Below, in pieces: positions 16,791 to 25,557 of a DNA stretch of 64,000 nt. The translations under genes and the position numbers were made by a program. The notes below the pieces were generated by a model that searched no databases, had not been told where the DNA came from, and was given only the letters and a program-made list of their open reading frames with translations. The first letter of the stretch is position 1. Each line of letters opens with the position of its first letter. Origin of the DNA: an uncultured Oscillospiraceae bacterium (GTDB taxonomy: Bacteria; Bacillota; Clostridia; Oscillospirales; Oscillospiraceae); assembly GCA_947630375.1 (NCBI GenBank), contig CANRHH010000011.1, positions 1-64,000 on the forward strand. Reading direction: 5' to 3'.

Positions 16791-17801
16791 ATGAACGTTA
16801 CAATGATCGGCGCGGGCGATATCGCCTACTCTCACGGCCGGGCCGTGGTCAAGTTGGGTGGCCGGGTGATCGGCGCCTATGATGTGTATAAGCCGGGGTT
16901 GGAGCGCTACTGCGCAGAGTTCGGCTGCGCGGCGCTTACGTACGAGCAGCTGGACGAGTACATCGCCCGATCCGACTATGTGGTCGTCTGCACCCCGCCC
17001 ACCAAGCGGCTGGACTATGTAGAGAAGGTACTTTCGGCCCATGTGCCGCTGTACATGGAAAAGCCCGTAGCCGTCACGCTGGAGGACGCGGCCAGGCTTA
17101 AGGAGATGGAGCAGAAATACAGCGGCAAGATCATCGTGGGCTTTGCCCACCGCTACCGTCCCGCCTTCCAGAAGCTCTATGAGCTGGTCTCCTCCGGGGC
17201 TTTGGGGGATCCGGTGAACGTGTTTGACCACCGGGTGGGGCCCGGCTTCGGCTTCCGGGGCAGCCCCTTCTCCGCCTCCTGGCGGACGGACCCCAAGCTG
17301 GCCTGCGGGTTCACGGTGGAGTCTATCTCCCACGAGTGGAATCTGCTGACGGCCCTCTGCGGGGAGTTTGAGACCATGGCGGCCAATATCTGGTGCACCA
17401 TCGACAGCCTCCCCCAGTATGACACCAACTTTACCGCCACCATGAAGATCAAAAAGGGCGGCATCGCCTCCATCACCGCCAGCTGGAGCTCCGACCTGGG
17501 CAGCAACCTGAAGGGCTACATCGGCACCAAGGGCACCGCTTTTCTGAGCGGGAAGGACATGTTTGAGTTCGACCAGCTGACCTATAAGACCGAGGACATG
17601 GACCATCCGGTGACCATCACCTACAACGACTCCTATAAATTTAACCAGGACGGGGTCATCTTCCCCATCCACCAGCATTTCCAGGACTGTCTGCAAAACG
17701 GCACGCCCATCTGCACCCCTCTGGATGAGGGCATCAAGGTACTCAAGCTCTCTCTGAAGGCGCTGGAATCCTCCAGAGAGCACAAGGAAATCATACTTTA
17801 A
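16791..17801 (+). CDS. Gfo/Idh/MocA-family dehydrogenase
   Basis: A 336-residue NAD(P)-dependent sugar or inositol-type dehydrogenase. The Rossmann motif IGAGDIAYSHG lies at the N-terminus. VVVCTPPTKRLDYVEK and MEKPVAVTLEDA carry the family Glu-Lys-Pro motif (about 92-94). The C-terminal half is the alpha/beta GFO_IDH_MocA domain. GAGGG precedes the ATG. It is the first gene of the operon with split transketolase and a TRAP transporter, pointing to oxidation of an imported sugar acid or polyol; the exact substrate is not visible. Confidence 0.9.
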   Translation: MNVTMIGAGDIAYSHGRAVVKLGGRVIGAYDVYKPGLERYCAEFGCAALTYEQLDEYIARSDYVVVCTPPTKRLDYVEKVLSAHVPLYMEKPVAVTLEDAARLKEMEQKYSGKIIVGFAHRYRPAFQKLYELVSSGALGDPVNVFDHRVGPGFGFRGSPFSASWRTDPKLACGFTVESISHEWNLLTALCGEFETMAANIWCTIDSLPQYDTNFTATMKIKKGGIASITASWSSDLGSNLKGYIGTKGTAFLSGKDMFEFDQLTYKTEDMDHPVTITYNDSYKFNQDGVIFPIHQHFQDCLQNGTPICTPLDEGIKVLKLSLKALESSREHKEIIL

Positions 17802-17815
17802 AGGAAGGGAAGCTT

Positions 17816-18661
17816 ATGAACAGCCAGGAACTCATCACCCTGAAAAACAAGGCCACCGAGCTGCGCATCCGGGCGGTGGACATGATCTGGAAAGCCCAGT
17901 CCGGGCATCCGGGCGGCGCCCTGTCCGTGGCGGACTTTGTCACCGCCTGCTACTTTAAATTCATGGCCGTGGACCCGTCCGACCCCAAATGGCCGGGCCG
18001 GGACCGGTTTGTCCTCTCCAAGGGCCACGCCTGCCCCGCCCAGTACGCGGCGCTGGCGATGAAGGGCTTCTTCAGCCTGGAGCAGCTGGACACCCTGCGC
18101 AAGGAGGGCTCCATTCTCCAGGGCCATCCGGATATGAAGAAATGCCCGGGCATTGATATCTCCACCGGTTCCCTGGGCCAGGGCCTGGCCGGGGCCGTGG
18201 GCATGGCCATTGCCGCCAAGCTGGATGGAAAGAGCTATTATGTCTATTCCGCCGTAGGCGACGGGGAGTGCCAGGAGGGCGAGATCTGGGAGGCTGCCCA
18301 GACCGCTCACAAGTACAAGCTGGACAATTTGATCGTCTTTGTGGACAACAACCGCCTGCAGCTGGACGGCACCACCGACGAGGTCATGCCCAACATCCAT
18401 CTGGGCAAAAAGTTTGAGGCTTTCGGCTTCGACTGCTATGAGATCGACGGCAACGACATGGAGCAGGTGGTGGCGGCCATCGAGCTGGCCCGGGTGGTAA
18501 AAAACGGCCGGCCCAAATGTATCTTCGGCAACACCGTCAAGGGCAAGGGTGTGTCCTTTATGGAGGATCAGTGCGGCTGGCACGGCACAGCCCCCAACGA
18601 CGCGCAGTACAAGCAGGCAATGGACGAGCTGAATGCTCTCATGATCAAAGAGGAGGCCTGA
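17816..18661 (+). CDS. Transketolase, N-terminal (TPP-binding) subunit
   Basis: A 281-residue subunit of a split transketolase. KAQSGHPGGALSVADF (near residue 26) and KGHACPAQYAAL are typical. The TPP motif GDGECQEGEIWEAA starts near 145, and VDNNRLQLDG follows near 172. GKGVSFMED is near the end. It makes the active enzyme with the next gene, which starts 2 bp later, and exchanges two-carbon units between sugar phosphates. Its position in a catabolic operon suggests a dedicated transketolase for the pathway product. Confidence 0.94.
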   Translation: MNSQELITLKNKATELRIRAVDMIWKAQSGHPGGALSVADFVTACYFKFMAVDPSDPKWPGRDRFVLSKGHACPAQYAALAMKGFFSLEQLDTLRKEGSILQGHPDMKKCPGIDISTGSLGQGLAGAVGMAIAAKLDGKSYYVYSAVGDGECQEGEIWEAAQTAHKYKLDNLIVFVDNNRLQLDGTTDEVMPNIHLGKKFEAFGFDCYEIDGNDMEQVVAAIELARVVKNGRPKCIFGNTVKGKGVSFMEDQCGWHGTAPNDAQYKQAMDELNALMIKEEA

Positions 18662-18663
18662 AC

Positions 18664-19599
18664 ATGGAAAAGAAGAAGATCGCCACCCGGGACGGTTTCG
18701 GCGAGGCCATTCTGGAGCTGGGCCGGGAGAACAAGGACATCTTAGTGGTGGACATCGACATCGGCAAATCCTGCAAGACCGGGGCCTTCCGCAAAGAGCT
18801 GCCGGAGCAGTATCTGAACGTGGGCATTGCCGAGCAGAACGGCGCGGGCATCGCGGCGGGTCTGGCCACCTGCGGCAAGATTCCCTTCGTGGTGACCTAT
18901 GCCGCTTTCGGCTCTATGCGCATCTGCGAGATGATCCGCCAGGAGATCTGCTACCCCCATCTGAATGTAAAGATCGCCTGCTCCCACGGCGGGCTCACCC
19001 CCGCCAACGACGGGGCCAGCCACCAGTGCATCGAGGACCTGGGCATTCTGCGCACCCTGCCCAATATGACCGTGGTCATGCCGGCGGACTATGTCTCCGC
19101 CAAAGCCCTGGTGAAGGCGGCCGCCGCCTATGACGGGCCGGTGTATCTCCGCTTCACCCGGGACGCGGTGCCCCAGGTCTACGAGGAGGGCGAAGCCTTT
19201 GAAATCGGCAGGGCCAAGCTGCTCCAGGAGGGCCATGACGTATCCATCATCGCCAACGGGGACACGGTCTGTATCGCCCTGGAGGCCGCCGAAAAGCTGG
19301 CCGCCAAGGGGATCCGGGCCCGGGTGCTGGATATGCACACCGTCAAGCCCCTGGACAAGGAGGCCGTGGAGGCCTGCATCCGGGAGACCGGCCGCATCGT
19401 CACCGTGGAGGACCACAACATCCTCAACGGCCTGGGCAGCGCGGTAGCGGACCTGGTGGCGGAACACGGCGGCGCGCGGCTGCGGAAGATCGGCGTGCAG
19501 GACCAGTTTGGCCAGTCCGCCCCCTATGAGCGGCTGCTGGCCCTCAACGGCATCACCGCCGACAACATCGTGCTTCAGGCGGAAACGCTTCTGAAATAA
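18664..19599 (+). CDS. Transketolase, C-terminal subunit
   Basis: A 311-residue partner subunit with the pyrimidine-binding domain (VGIAEQNGAGIAAGLA, with the catalytic Glu near residue 57) and the C-terminal transketolase domain (LDMHTVKPLDKEAV). The ATG at 18664 lies 2 bp after the upstream stop; a longer frame from 18517 would lie inside the first subunit and is rejected. The split into two genes of about 280 and 310 residues is common in Clostridia and archaea. Confidence 0.94.
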   Translation: MEKKKIATRDGFGEAILELGRENKDILVVDIDIGKSCKTGAFRKELPEQYLNVGIAEQNGAGIAAGLATCGKIPFVVTYAAFGSMRICEMIRQEICYPHLNVKIACSHGGLTPANDGASHQCIEDLGILRTLPNMTVVMPADYVSAKALVKAAAAYDGPVYLRFTRDAVPQVYEEGEAFEIGRAKLLQEGHDVSIIANGDTVCIALEAAEKLAAKGIRARVLDMHTVKPLDKEAVEACIRETGRIVTVEDHNILNGLGSAVADLVAEHGGARLRKIGVQDQFGQSAPYERLLALNGITADNIVLQAETLLK

Positions 19600-19648
19600 G
19601 AAAACAGGACGACCGTCTTTCCCGGCCAGTCCAAAAGGAGGAACGCAG

Positions 19649-20662
19649 GTGAAACTCAAAGCAAGGATCCCGGCACTTCTGCTGTCAATGCTGTTCGTGG
19701 CCCTGACCCTGGCAGGCTGCGGCGGCGCAGGCAGCGATGTAGATGTAAAGTGGGATCTGTCCATGGCAGTCAATGGCACAGATACCCAGATCGACTCGCT
19801 GGTCGCCTATCATTTCGCGGAGCTGGTAGAGGAGCGCTCCGGCGGCAGCGTGGTCATCAACGTATTCCCCAACGATACCCTGGCCGGCGGCAACAGCACC
19901 AAGGGCATCGAGTACATCGCCACCGGCGGCTCGGACTTAGGGGCCTACGCCACTTCGGTCCTGGCCGGCCTGGAGCCGAAGATCTCGGTCGCCACCATTC
20001 CCTGGGCCATCTCTTCCTATGAGGAGGCCCGCCAGGTGATCGACAGCACCGGCGGGGCCTATTACGCCCAGCTTTTGGAGCCCAAGGGCATCACCTATCT
20101 GGGCTCCTTCCACAACGGCTTCCGGCAGCTGACCAACAGCGTCCGGCCCGTCACCAAGCCGGAGGATCTGAAGGGACTGAAGATCCGGGTGCCCGGCTCG
20201 GCCGTCTACATGAATTTCTTTGACGCCCTGGGCGCCAACCCCACCGCCATGAGCTGGAGCGAGGTGTTCACCGCCATCCAGCAGGGCACCATCGACGGCC
20301 AGGAAAACGGCTGCTCCATCACCAAATCCGCCAAAATGGATGAGATCCAGCCCTACATGACCATCTGGAATTACAGCTATGAGACGGACCTGTTTGTGGC
20401 GAACAAAAAGATCTGGGACAGCCTGGACCCGGAGACCCAGACTCTTCTCCAGGAGTGCGCCCTGGAGGCCTGCGAGTGGGGCCGGGACAGCTTAGAGGCC
20501 GACGAACAGGCCCTGATCCAGGGCTTCCGGGACGTGGGCATGCAGGTGGATGTGCTGACCGAGGAGCAGCTGGCGCCCTTCAAAGAGGCCGTGTCCGGCG
20601 TGCTCGACCAGCTGAAAGCCAGCTACGGGCCGGACGCCTGCGCCGCGTTCGGCATTGAATAA
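19649..20662 (+). CDS. TRAP transporter substrate-binding lipoprotein (DctP family)
   Basis: A 337-residue lipoprotein: signal peptide with lipobox LTLAGC (Cys23), then the DctP fold (TQIDSLVAYHFAELVEERSG, KGLKIRVPGS, WSEVFTAIQQGTIDGQENG). The Arg in KIRVPGS is the residue that normally binds the substrate carboxylate in TRAP receptors. The start is GTG with AGGAGG upstream. It feeds the DctQ/DctM pair that follows. An organic acid such as a sugar acid is the likely ligand. Confidence 0.93.
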   Translation: MKLKARIPALLLSMLFVALTLAGCGGAGSDVDVKWDLSMAVNGTDTQIDSLVAYHFAELVEERSGGSVVINVFPNDTLAGGNSTKGIEYIATGGSDLGAYATSVLAGLEPKISVATIPWAISSYEEARQVIDSTGGAYYAQLLEPKGITYLGSFHNGFRQLTNSVRPVTKPEDLKGLKIRVPGSAVYMNFFDALGANPTAMSWSEVFTAIQQGTIDGQENGCSITKSAKMDEIQPYMTIWNYSYETDLFVANKKIWDSLDPETQTLLQECALEACEWGRDSLEADEQALIQGFRDVGMQVDVLTEEQLAPFKEAVSGVLDQLKASYGPDACAAFGIE

Positions 20663-20678
20663 GAGAGGAGGCCGAGAA

Positions 20679-21173
20679 ATGTTCGCAAAAATCGATAAAA
20701 TCTTCAGCGTTCTGGAGAAGATCGTCTCCTGCATCTGCGTGATCGTCATGTCGGTCCTGGTCTTTATCAACGTGATCGCCCGCTTTGTGTTCAACAATTC
20801 CCTGGCCTTTTCCGATGAGATCTCCACCTATCTGTTCGTGCTCATGAGCTTCATGGGCACCGCCATCGCCGCCCGCCGGGGCGCCCACCTGGGCCTGTCC
20901 ATCCTCACGGACCGGGTCAGCCCCAAAGCCCGGATCTGCATCAGCATGTTTACCTATGGCATCTCCGCGCTGTTCTGCCTGCTGATCGTCATTTTCGGTG
21001 TGCAGATGGTCGTCAGCCAGTATCAGCTGGGCCAGGAGTCCGCCGCCATGCAGTGGCCCGAGTGGATCTACGGCTCCTTTGTCCCCATCGGCGCGGCCTT
21101 TGCCACGCTGGCCTTTATCCAGGGCATCTATGAACAGGCCAAGCAGCTGATTACCGGAAAGGAGGACAAATAA
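20679..21173 (+). CDS. TRAP transporter small permease (DctQ family)
   Basis: A 164-residue, four-helix protein (helices near 17-37, 50-68, 88-110 and 128-148) with the family pattern NVIARFVFNNSLAFSDEI. The ATG at 20679 is preceded by GAGAGGAGG, which overlaps the end of dctP. The stop abuts the dctM start exactly. Confidence 0.92.
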   Translation: MFAKIDKIFSVLEKIVSCICVIVMSVLVFINVIARFVFNNSLAFSDEISTYLFVLMSFMGTAIAARRGAHLGLSILTDRVSPKARICISMFTYGISALFCLLIVIFGVQMVVSQYQLGQESAAMQWPEWIYGSFVPIGAAFATLAFIQGIYEQAKQLITGKEDK

Positions 21174-22460
21174 ATGGTCGGTCTGGTATTGTTAGGCGTT
21201 TTCGTCCTTCTGCTGATCGTCGGCACCCCCATCGCCGTGTGCTTAGGCATGTCCAGTGTGGCGGCCATCCTGGTCCAGGGCGCGGGCAAGCCCATTGACG
21301 CCATCATGAGCGTGCTGCCCCGGCTCTGCTCTTCGGCCAGCAGCAAATTTGTCCTTCTGGCCATCCCCTTCTTCATCCTCTCCGGCAACGTGATGGAGAA
21401 AGCCGGCATCTCCGGCCGGCTCATCAACCTGGCGGAGAAGTGCCTGGGGCACATCCGGGGCGGCATGGCCATCATCTGCGTGGTGGTCTCCTGCTTCTTT
21501 GCCGCCATCTCCGGCTCCGGCCCGGCCACCGTGGCCGCCCTGGGCCTGATCATGATCCCCGCCTTGGTGAAGGCCGGTTACCCCGCCCACTACGCCTGCG
21601 CCCTGATGGCCGCCGGCGGCGCCATCGGTGTGGTCATCCCGCCCTCCATCACCTTTGTGGTCTTCGGCTCCATCGCCGACGCCTCCATTACCAGCCTGTT
21701 CAAGGCCGGCCTGGTGCCCGGGCTGCTGATGGGCGCGGGGCTGATCGTGGTGTCCCTGATCCTGGGGCGTAAAATGGACCTGAAGCTGATGCCCAGAGCC
21801 TCTTGGAAAGAGCGCTGGGTGGCCTTCAAGCAGGCCTTCTTCGGCCTGATGATGCCCGTCATCATCCTGGGCGGCATCTACGGCGGCATCTTCACCCCCA
21901 CCGAAGCGGCGGCTGTGTCCGTGTTCTACGGGCTGTTCGTGGGCGTGGTGATCTACCGGGAGATCGATATAAAGAAATTCATCGCCATTCTGATCGACTC
22001 CTGCAGCACCACCGCCACCGTCATGTTCATCACCATGGGCGCTACCCTCTTTGCCTACGTGCTGACCCGGGCCCGGCTGGACCTGATGATCCGGGACTTC
22101 ATGCTCACCGTCACCGGCGGCAGCTGGGTCGTGTTCTTCCTGATCGTGAACATCGTGCTGCTGATCGCCGGCTGCTTCCTGGACTCCACTTCCGCCCTGT
22201 ACATCTTCACGCCCCTGTTCGCGCCGGTCTCCGCCGCCCTGGGCATTGACCCCATCCACCTGGGCGTGGTGATGATCGTGAACCTGGCCATCGGCCTGTT
22301 CACCCCGCCGGTAGGCGTGAACCTGTATGTGGCCTGCGGCATTGGAGAGATTAAGATCGAGGATATCTCCAAAGGCATTGTTCCCTTCCTGATCGGCGAG
22401 CTGGCTGTCCTGCTGCTGGTCACCTATGTCCCCCAGATTTCCCTGCTTTTTGTGGGATAA
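21174..22460 (+). CDS. TRAP transporter large permease (DctM family)
   Basis: A 428-residue integral membrane protein with about twelve helices and DctM signatures (GSGPATVAALGLIMIPAL near 118, GVVIPPSITFVVFG near 156, and FTPPVGVNLYV near 380). It carries the sodium-driven transport path; DctP delivers substrate. ATG directly follows the dctQ stop. A strong terminator ends the operon 12 bp later. Confidence 0.94.
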   Translation: MVGLVLLGVFVLLLIVGTPIAVCLGMSSVAAILVQGAGKPIDAIMSVLPRLCSSASSKFVLLAIPFFILSGNVMEKAGISGRLINLAEKCLGHIRGGMAIICVVVSCFFAAISGSGPATVAALGLIMIPALVKAGYPAHYACALMAAGGAIGVVIPPSITFVVFGSIADASITSLFKAGLVPGLLMGAGLIVVSLILGRKMDLKLMPRASWKERWVAFKQAFFGLMMPVIILGGIYGGIFTPTEAAAVSVFYGLFVGVVIYREIDIKKFIAILIDSCSTTATVMFITMGATLFAYVLTRARLDLMIRDFMLTVTGGSWVVFFLIVNIVLLIAGCFLDSTSALYIFTPLFAPVSAALGIDPIHLGVVMIVNLAIGLFTPPVGVNLYVACGIGEIKIEDISKGIVPFLIGELAVLLLVTYVPQISLLFVG

Positions 22461-22472
22461 TCCATTTCATTC

Positions 22473-22502
22473 AAGCCGGGCGCTGTTTTCAGCGCCCGGC
22501 TT
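22473..22502 (+). terminator. Rho-independent terminator after dctM
   Basis: A 12-bp perfect stem (22473-22484 with 22491-22502) with a 6-base loop is followed by TTTTT. It separates the transport operon from the regulator gene. Confidence 0.92.
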
Positions 22503-22509
22503 TTTCTGT

Positions 22510-22564
22510 TTGACAAAGCGCCCTCTAAGTAGTATGATAAGTATGTTCTAAACTTGTATGATGA
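22510..22564 (+). promoter_or_regulatory. Consensus promoter of the TRAP-linked GntR gene
   Basis: TTGACA (22510-22515), 17-bp spacer and TATGAT (22533-22538). Downstream, TTGTATGATGA (22554-22564) resembles the operator at 16743-16753 in its left half and shares ACTTGTAT with it, suggesting weaker autoregulation. Confidence 0.7.
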
Positions 22565-22574
22565 GGTTATGACT

Positions 22575-23255
22575 ATGGCCTTCAGCCCTGTTACCAGCAA
22601 TAAGCTGTATATCCAGATCTACAACCAGATCCGGGACGCGATCACCACCGGCCTGTATAAGCCCGGGGACAAGCTGCCCAGCGAAAAAGAATTTTGCCAG
22701 ATGTTCAACGTGAGCCGGGTCCCCGTCCGGGAGGCCCTCTGTGCGCTGGAGCTCAACGGTCTGGTGACCTCCAACCAGGGGGCGGGGGTCTATGTGAAAG
22801 AGGCGGGCCCCGCGCCGGACCTTCTGCCCCAGGAGATGGACCCGCAGGATATCATCCAGGTCCGCATGGTGCTGGAGCCGGAGGTGGCCCGGGCAGCGGC
22901 CCAGAACATCGGCCCGGCGGAAAAGCTCCGCCTGAACGAGATCGTGGCCGTTTTCCGGTCCGAGGCGGAGGCGGACGCCTATTCCGACGAGACCGACCGG
23001 GATTTTCACATGTGCATTGCCCGCGCCAGCGGGAACCAGATGTACATGCTGATCTATGATCTGCTCTGGAAAGCCATGGAGCAGAAGATGTGGGATCTGA
23101 TCCTCCGGCGCACCGTCGCCTCCGACAGGTACCGGCAGGCAAACTATCAGGAGCATCTGCAGATTGCCCAGGCCATTATGGACAGCCGGGCCCAGGACGC
23201 CTATACCATCATGAAGGCCCACATGGACCGGCTCCAGCAGAGATATTGGAATTGA
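22575..23255 (+). CDS. GntR-family (FadR-like) regulator of the TRAP operon
   Basis: A 226-residue regulator. The winged helix (about 10-75) has GDKLPSEKEFCQMFNVSRVP and the FCD effector domain (about 90-220) has VRMVLEPEVARAAAQN and His residues typical of the metal/ligand site (DRDFHMCIARASGN). The ATG at 22575 has GAGG eight bases upstream; TTG 22554 and ATG 22569 are possible but poorly spaced. Position and the FadR-type operator in front of the catabolic operon suggest it represses that operon until the substrate or a metabolite binds; inferred. Confidence 0.88.
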   Translation: MAFSPVTSNKLYIQIYNQIRDAITTGLYKPGDKLPSEKEFCQMFNVSRVPVREALCALELNGLVTSNQGAGVYVKEAGPAPDLLPQEMDPQDIIQVRMVLEPEVARAAAQNIGPAEKLRLNEIVAVFRSEAEADAYSDETDRDFHMCIARASGNQMYMLIYDLLWKAMEQKMWDLILRRTVASDRYRQANYQEHLQIAQAIMDSRAQDAYTIMKAHMDRLQQRYWN

Positions 23256-23263
23256 AACAGGTT

Positions 23264-23300
23264 TTCACCCCCTGTTCCGCGTATCGGAACAGGGGGTGAA
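23264..23300. terminator. Long hairpin between convergent genes
   Basis: A 16-bp perfect stem (23264-23279 with 23285-23300) with a 5-base loop lies between the convergent GntR and hybrid-kinase genes. There is no U tract on either strand, so it is probably a transcript-end or stability element rather than a classical terminator. Confidence 0.55.
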
Positions 23301-23322
23301 GTTATCAGAATGTATGCTTGCT

Positions 23323-25401
23323 TCAGCCGCCGAGCTTTTGCAGCAGGAGCTCCATGTCTATAGGCTTGCAGAGGAAATCGTCCATGCCGCCGGCCAGAGC
23401 CCGGTCCCGGTCTGCCGGCGTGCAGTTGGCGCTGCATGCCAGGATCCGGACGGTTTTGGCGTCCTCCCGGTCCAGGGCTCGGATGGCCGCCGCAGCCGCG
23501 AAGCCGTCCATCCGGGGCATGAGCAGATCCATCAGGATCACGCTGAACTCCCCCGGCCCGGAGCGGGCAAAGGCTTCCAGCGCCGCTCGTCCGTCGGGCT
23601 CCAGCTCCGCCCGAAACCCGTTCTCCTCCAGCAGCTCCAGCAGGATCTGGCCATTGAGTTCGTTGTCCTCGGCCACTAAGATCCGGCGGCCGCCGCCCGG
23701 CGCTGGCAGTGCCGGGGCTTTGTCCTCCCCCGGCAGGCTGGCCGGAGGCGCCGTAAAGGAGAAGCTAAAGACGCTGCCCTGCCCCAGCTGGCTGGTAAAG
23801 CTCAGCTCCCCCTGCATCAGCCTGGCAAGCCTGTGGCAGATGGACAGCCCCAGCCCTACGCCCCGGTCCCCCTTGGAGACCGTGTCCCGCTCCTGGACAA
23901 AGGCGTCAAAGATCTTTTTCTGGAAGGCCTCGCTCATCCCCTTGCCGGTGTCGCTGACGTCGACCCGGGTGCGGACCTGGCCATCCTCTGCAAGGGTCTG
24001 GCGGGCGCTGACCGTGACCCGGCCGCCCTCCTGCGTGAATTTCCGGGCGTTGTCCAGCAGATTCAACAGGATCTGCTGGATCCGGACCCCGTCCCCGGCC
24101 ACCACGGGGCAGGGCAGGCAGAGCTCCGTCTGAAAGCGGATCTTCTTTTCGGCCATGCCGCTCTGGACAATGGCCTCCACCGTGCGCAGCAGCGCGTCCA
24201 GATCCACCGGCTTCCGCTCCAGGACGATCTCCCCGTTCTGGAGCTGTGACAGCTCCAGAATATCGCTCACCAGGGCGAGCAGATAACGAGCGGTGGTGGT
24301 TGACTGCTCCAGATAGAGCGCCAGCTGCTCCCGGTCGTCTAACTTACGGGACATCAGATAGTTCAGCCCGATCAGCCCATTCAGAGGCGTGCGCACCTCG
24401 TGGCTCATGGTGGACAAAAACCGGCTCTTGGCCCGGGCGTCCGCCTGGGCCTCCACAGACTGGAGCCTCTGCCGGAGCAGCAGCACCAGCAGCGTTGCGA
24501 CCAGAGCGCCGGTCAGGGTGAAAAGGGGCAAATAAATCCGGTACCGGTAGAGAAAATCCACCGCGGTGAACACATAGCGGTTTTCCATGGTGGCCTGGAT
24601 GGTGAAGCTGTCCAGTTCCGCTTCCTCCAGCCGGGAAATAGCCTTATTCAGAATGGAGACCAGCAGTTCTCCCTTCTCCCGGTCCGGGGGGACGAGGACG
24701 GAAAAGCAGAGCTCTTCATCCAGCCCCGGCAGGGGAATCACCTTCAGGTCCTCATAGGCAGGCCGGTGCAGCCAGTACTCCACCACATACTGGTTGAAGA
24801 ACATCAGGTCCGCTTCGCCCCGGTCCACAGCGGAGATACAGTCCTCGACCGTGTCATAGTCCAGCACCGAACCGTTGGGAAGCTTTTCCGCCAGGGCCTT
24901 TTTGGCGCTCCGGGAATCGCCGGGAACGGCCACCGACAGCGCCGCGCCGGGCACATAGCTGAAATCCTGCCGGGCCACTGCCACCTTGCAGCTGACAAAA
25001 TAGGGCTCGGTCCGCAACATGCCGCCGGCTTTCAGGTCCTCCTCGCTGTATTCCGCGCCGGCGACAAGATCTACCTTCCCGTTCAGCCGGCTCTCTTCTG
25101 TGCCAAGGCCGCTTGACAGCGGTATATATTGAAAATGCAGACCGCTTAACCTTTGGATCCTGTCAAAGATATAGCGGGAAACCCCGGCCAGCTCCCCGTT
25201 CTCATCGGTAAACGAGACGGGGACCCGGTCCTGAACATAGCCTACCCGCAGCACAGCCGCGGTCTCCAAATAGGTCCGTTCCTCCTCCGTCAGATCCAGC
25301 GCGCCGGATGCGGCGGCCCGGGGAGCGGGGAAACTCGTGCAAATCGTGATCGCGGCAAGAAACGCGAGCAGGGTCCTGCAAAAACGCTTTTTCATAGCCA
25401 T
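23323..25401 (-). CDS. Hybrid sensor histidine kinase with periplasmic-binding sensor domain
   Basis: A 692-residue protein. Signal peptide-like N-terminus, then a family 3 solute-binding domain (about 35-255; LRVGYVQDRVPVSFTDENGE) outside the membrane. One helix follows (about 275-300), then a HisKA domain (STMSHEVRTPLNGLIGL) and an ATPase domain (LLNLLDNARKF, DTGKGMS, GLGLSICHRLA). The C-terminal receiver domain has the phosphoacceptor in ILMDLLMPRMDG and Lys in CKPID. No HPt domain is present, unlike BvgS/EvgS. The start is uncertain: ATG at 25401 or 25395, both near AGAGAGG. It lies alone, without a partner regulator. It likely senses a small solute. Confidence 0.88.
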   Translation of the reverse strand: MAMKKRFCRTLLAFLAAITICTSFPAPRAAASGALDLTEEERTYLETAAVLRVGYVQDRVPVSFTDENGELAGVSRYIFDRIQRLSGLHFQYIPLSSGLGTEESRLNGKVDLVAGAEYSEEDLKAGGMLRTEPYFVSCKVAVARQDFSYVPGAALSVAVPGDSRSAKKALAEKLPNGSVLDYDTVEDCISAVDRGEADLMFFNQYVVEYWLHRPAYEDLKVIPLPGLDEELCFSVLVPPDREKGELLVSILNKAISRLEEAELDSFTIQATMENRYVFTAVDFLYRYRIYLPLFTLTGALVATLLVLLLRQRLQSVEAQADARAKSRFLSTMSHEVRTPLNGLIGLNYLMSRKLDDREQLALYLEQSTTTARYLLALVSDILELSQLQNGEIVLERKPVDLDALLRTVEAIVQSGMAEKKIRFQTELCLPCPVVAGDGVRIQQILLNLLDNARKFTQEGGRVTVSARQTLAEDGQVRTRVDVSDTGKGMSEAFQKKIFDAFVQERDTVSKGDRGVGLGLSICHRLARLMQGELSFTSQLGQGSVFSFSFTAPPASLPGEDKAPALPAPGGGRRILVAEDNELNGQILLELLEENGFRAELEPDGRAALEAFARSGPGEFSVILMDLLMPRMDGFAAAAAIRALDREDAKTVRILACSANCTPADRDRALAGGMDDFLCKPIDMELLLQKLGG

Positions 25402-25511
25402 CACACCATTCTTCCTCTCTCTGCACATACCAGTCTATGCCGCTGCCCTTCGTCTTGTTTTCAAAGTTGTCAAATAATTTTTTACATCAGTAAATACCGC
25501 CCATAGAAAAA

Positions 25512-25540
25512 CCCCGGCGGTCCGCCAAGGACCGCTGGGG
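25512..25540 (-). terminator. Terminator of the VanRS-like operon
   Basis: A 12-bp stem with one mismatch (25512-25523 with 25529-25540) and a 5-base loop, followed on the minus strand by TTTTT. Confidence 0.88.
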
Positions 25541-25557
25541 CATATTTAAAATCGATC

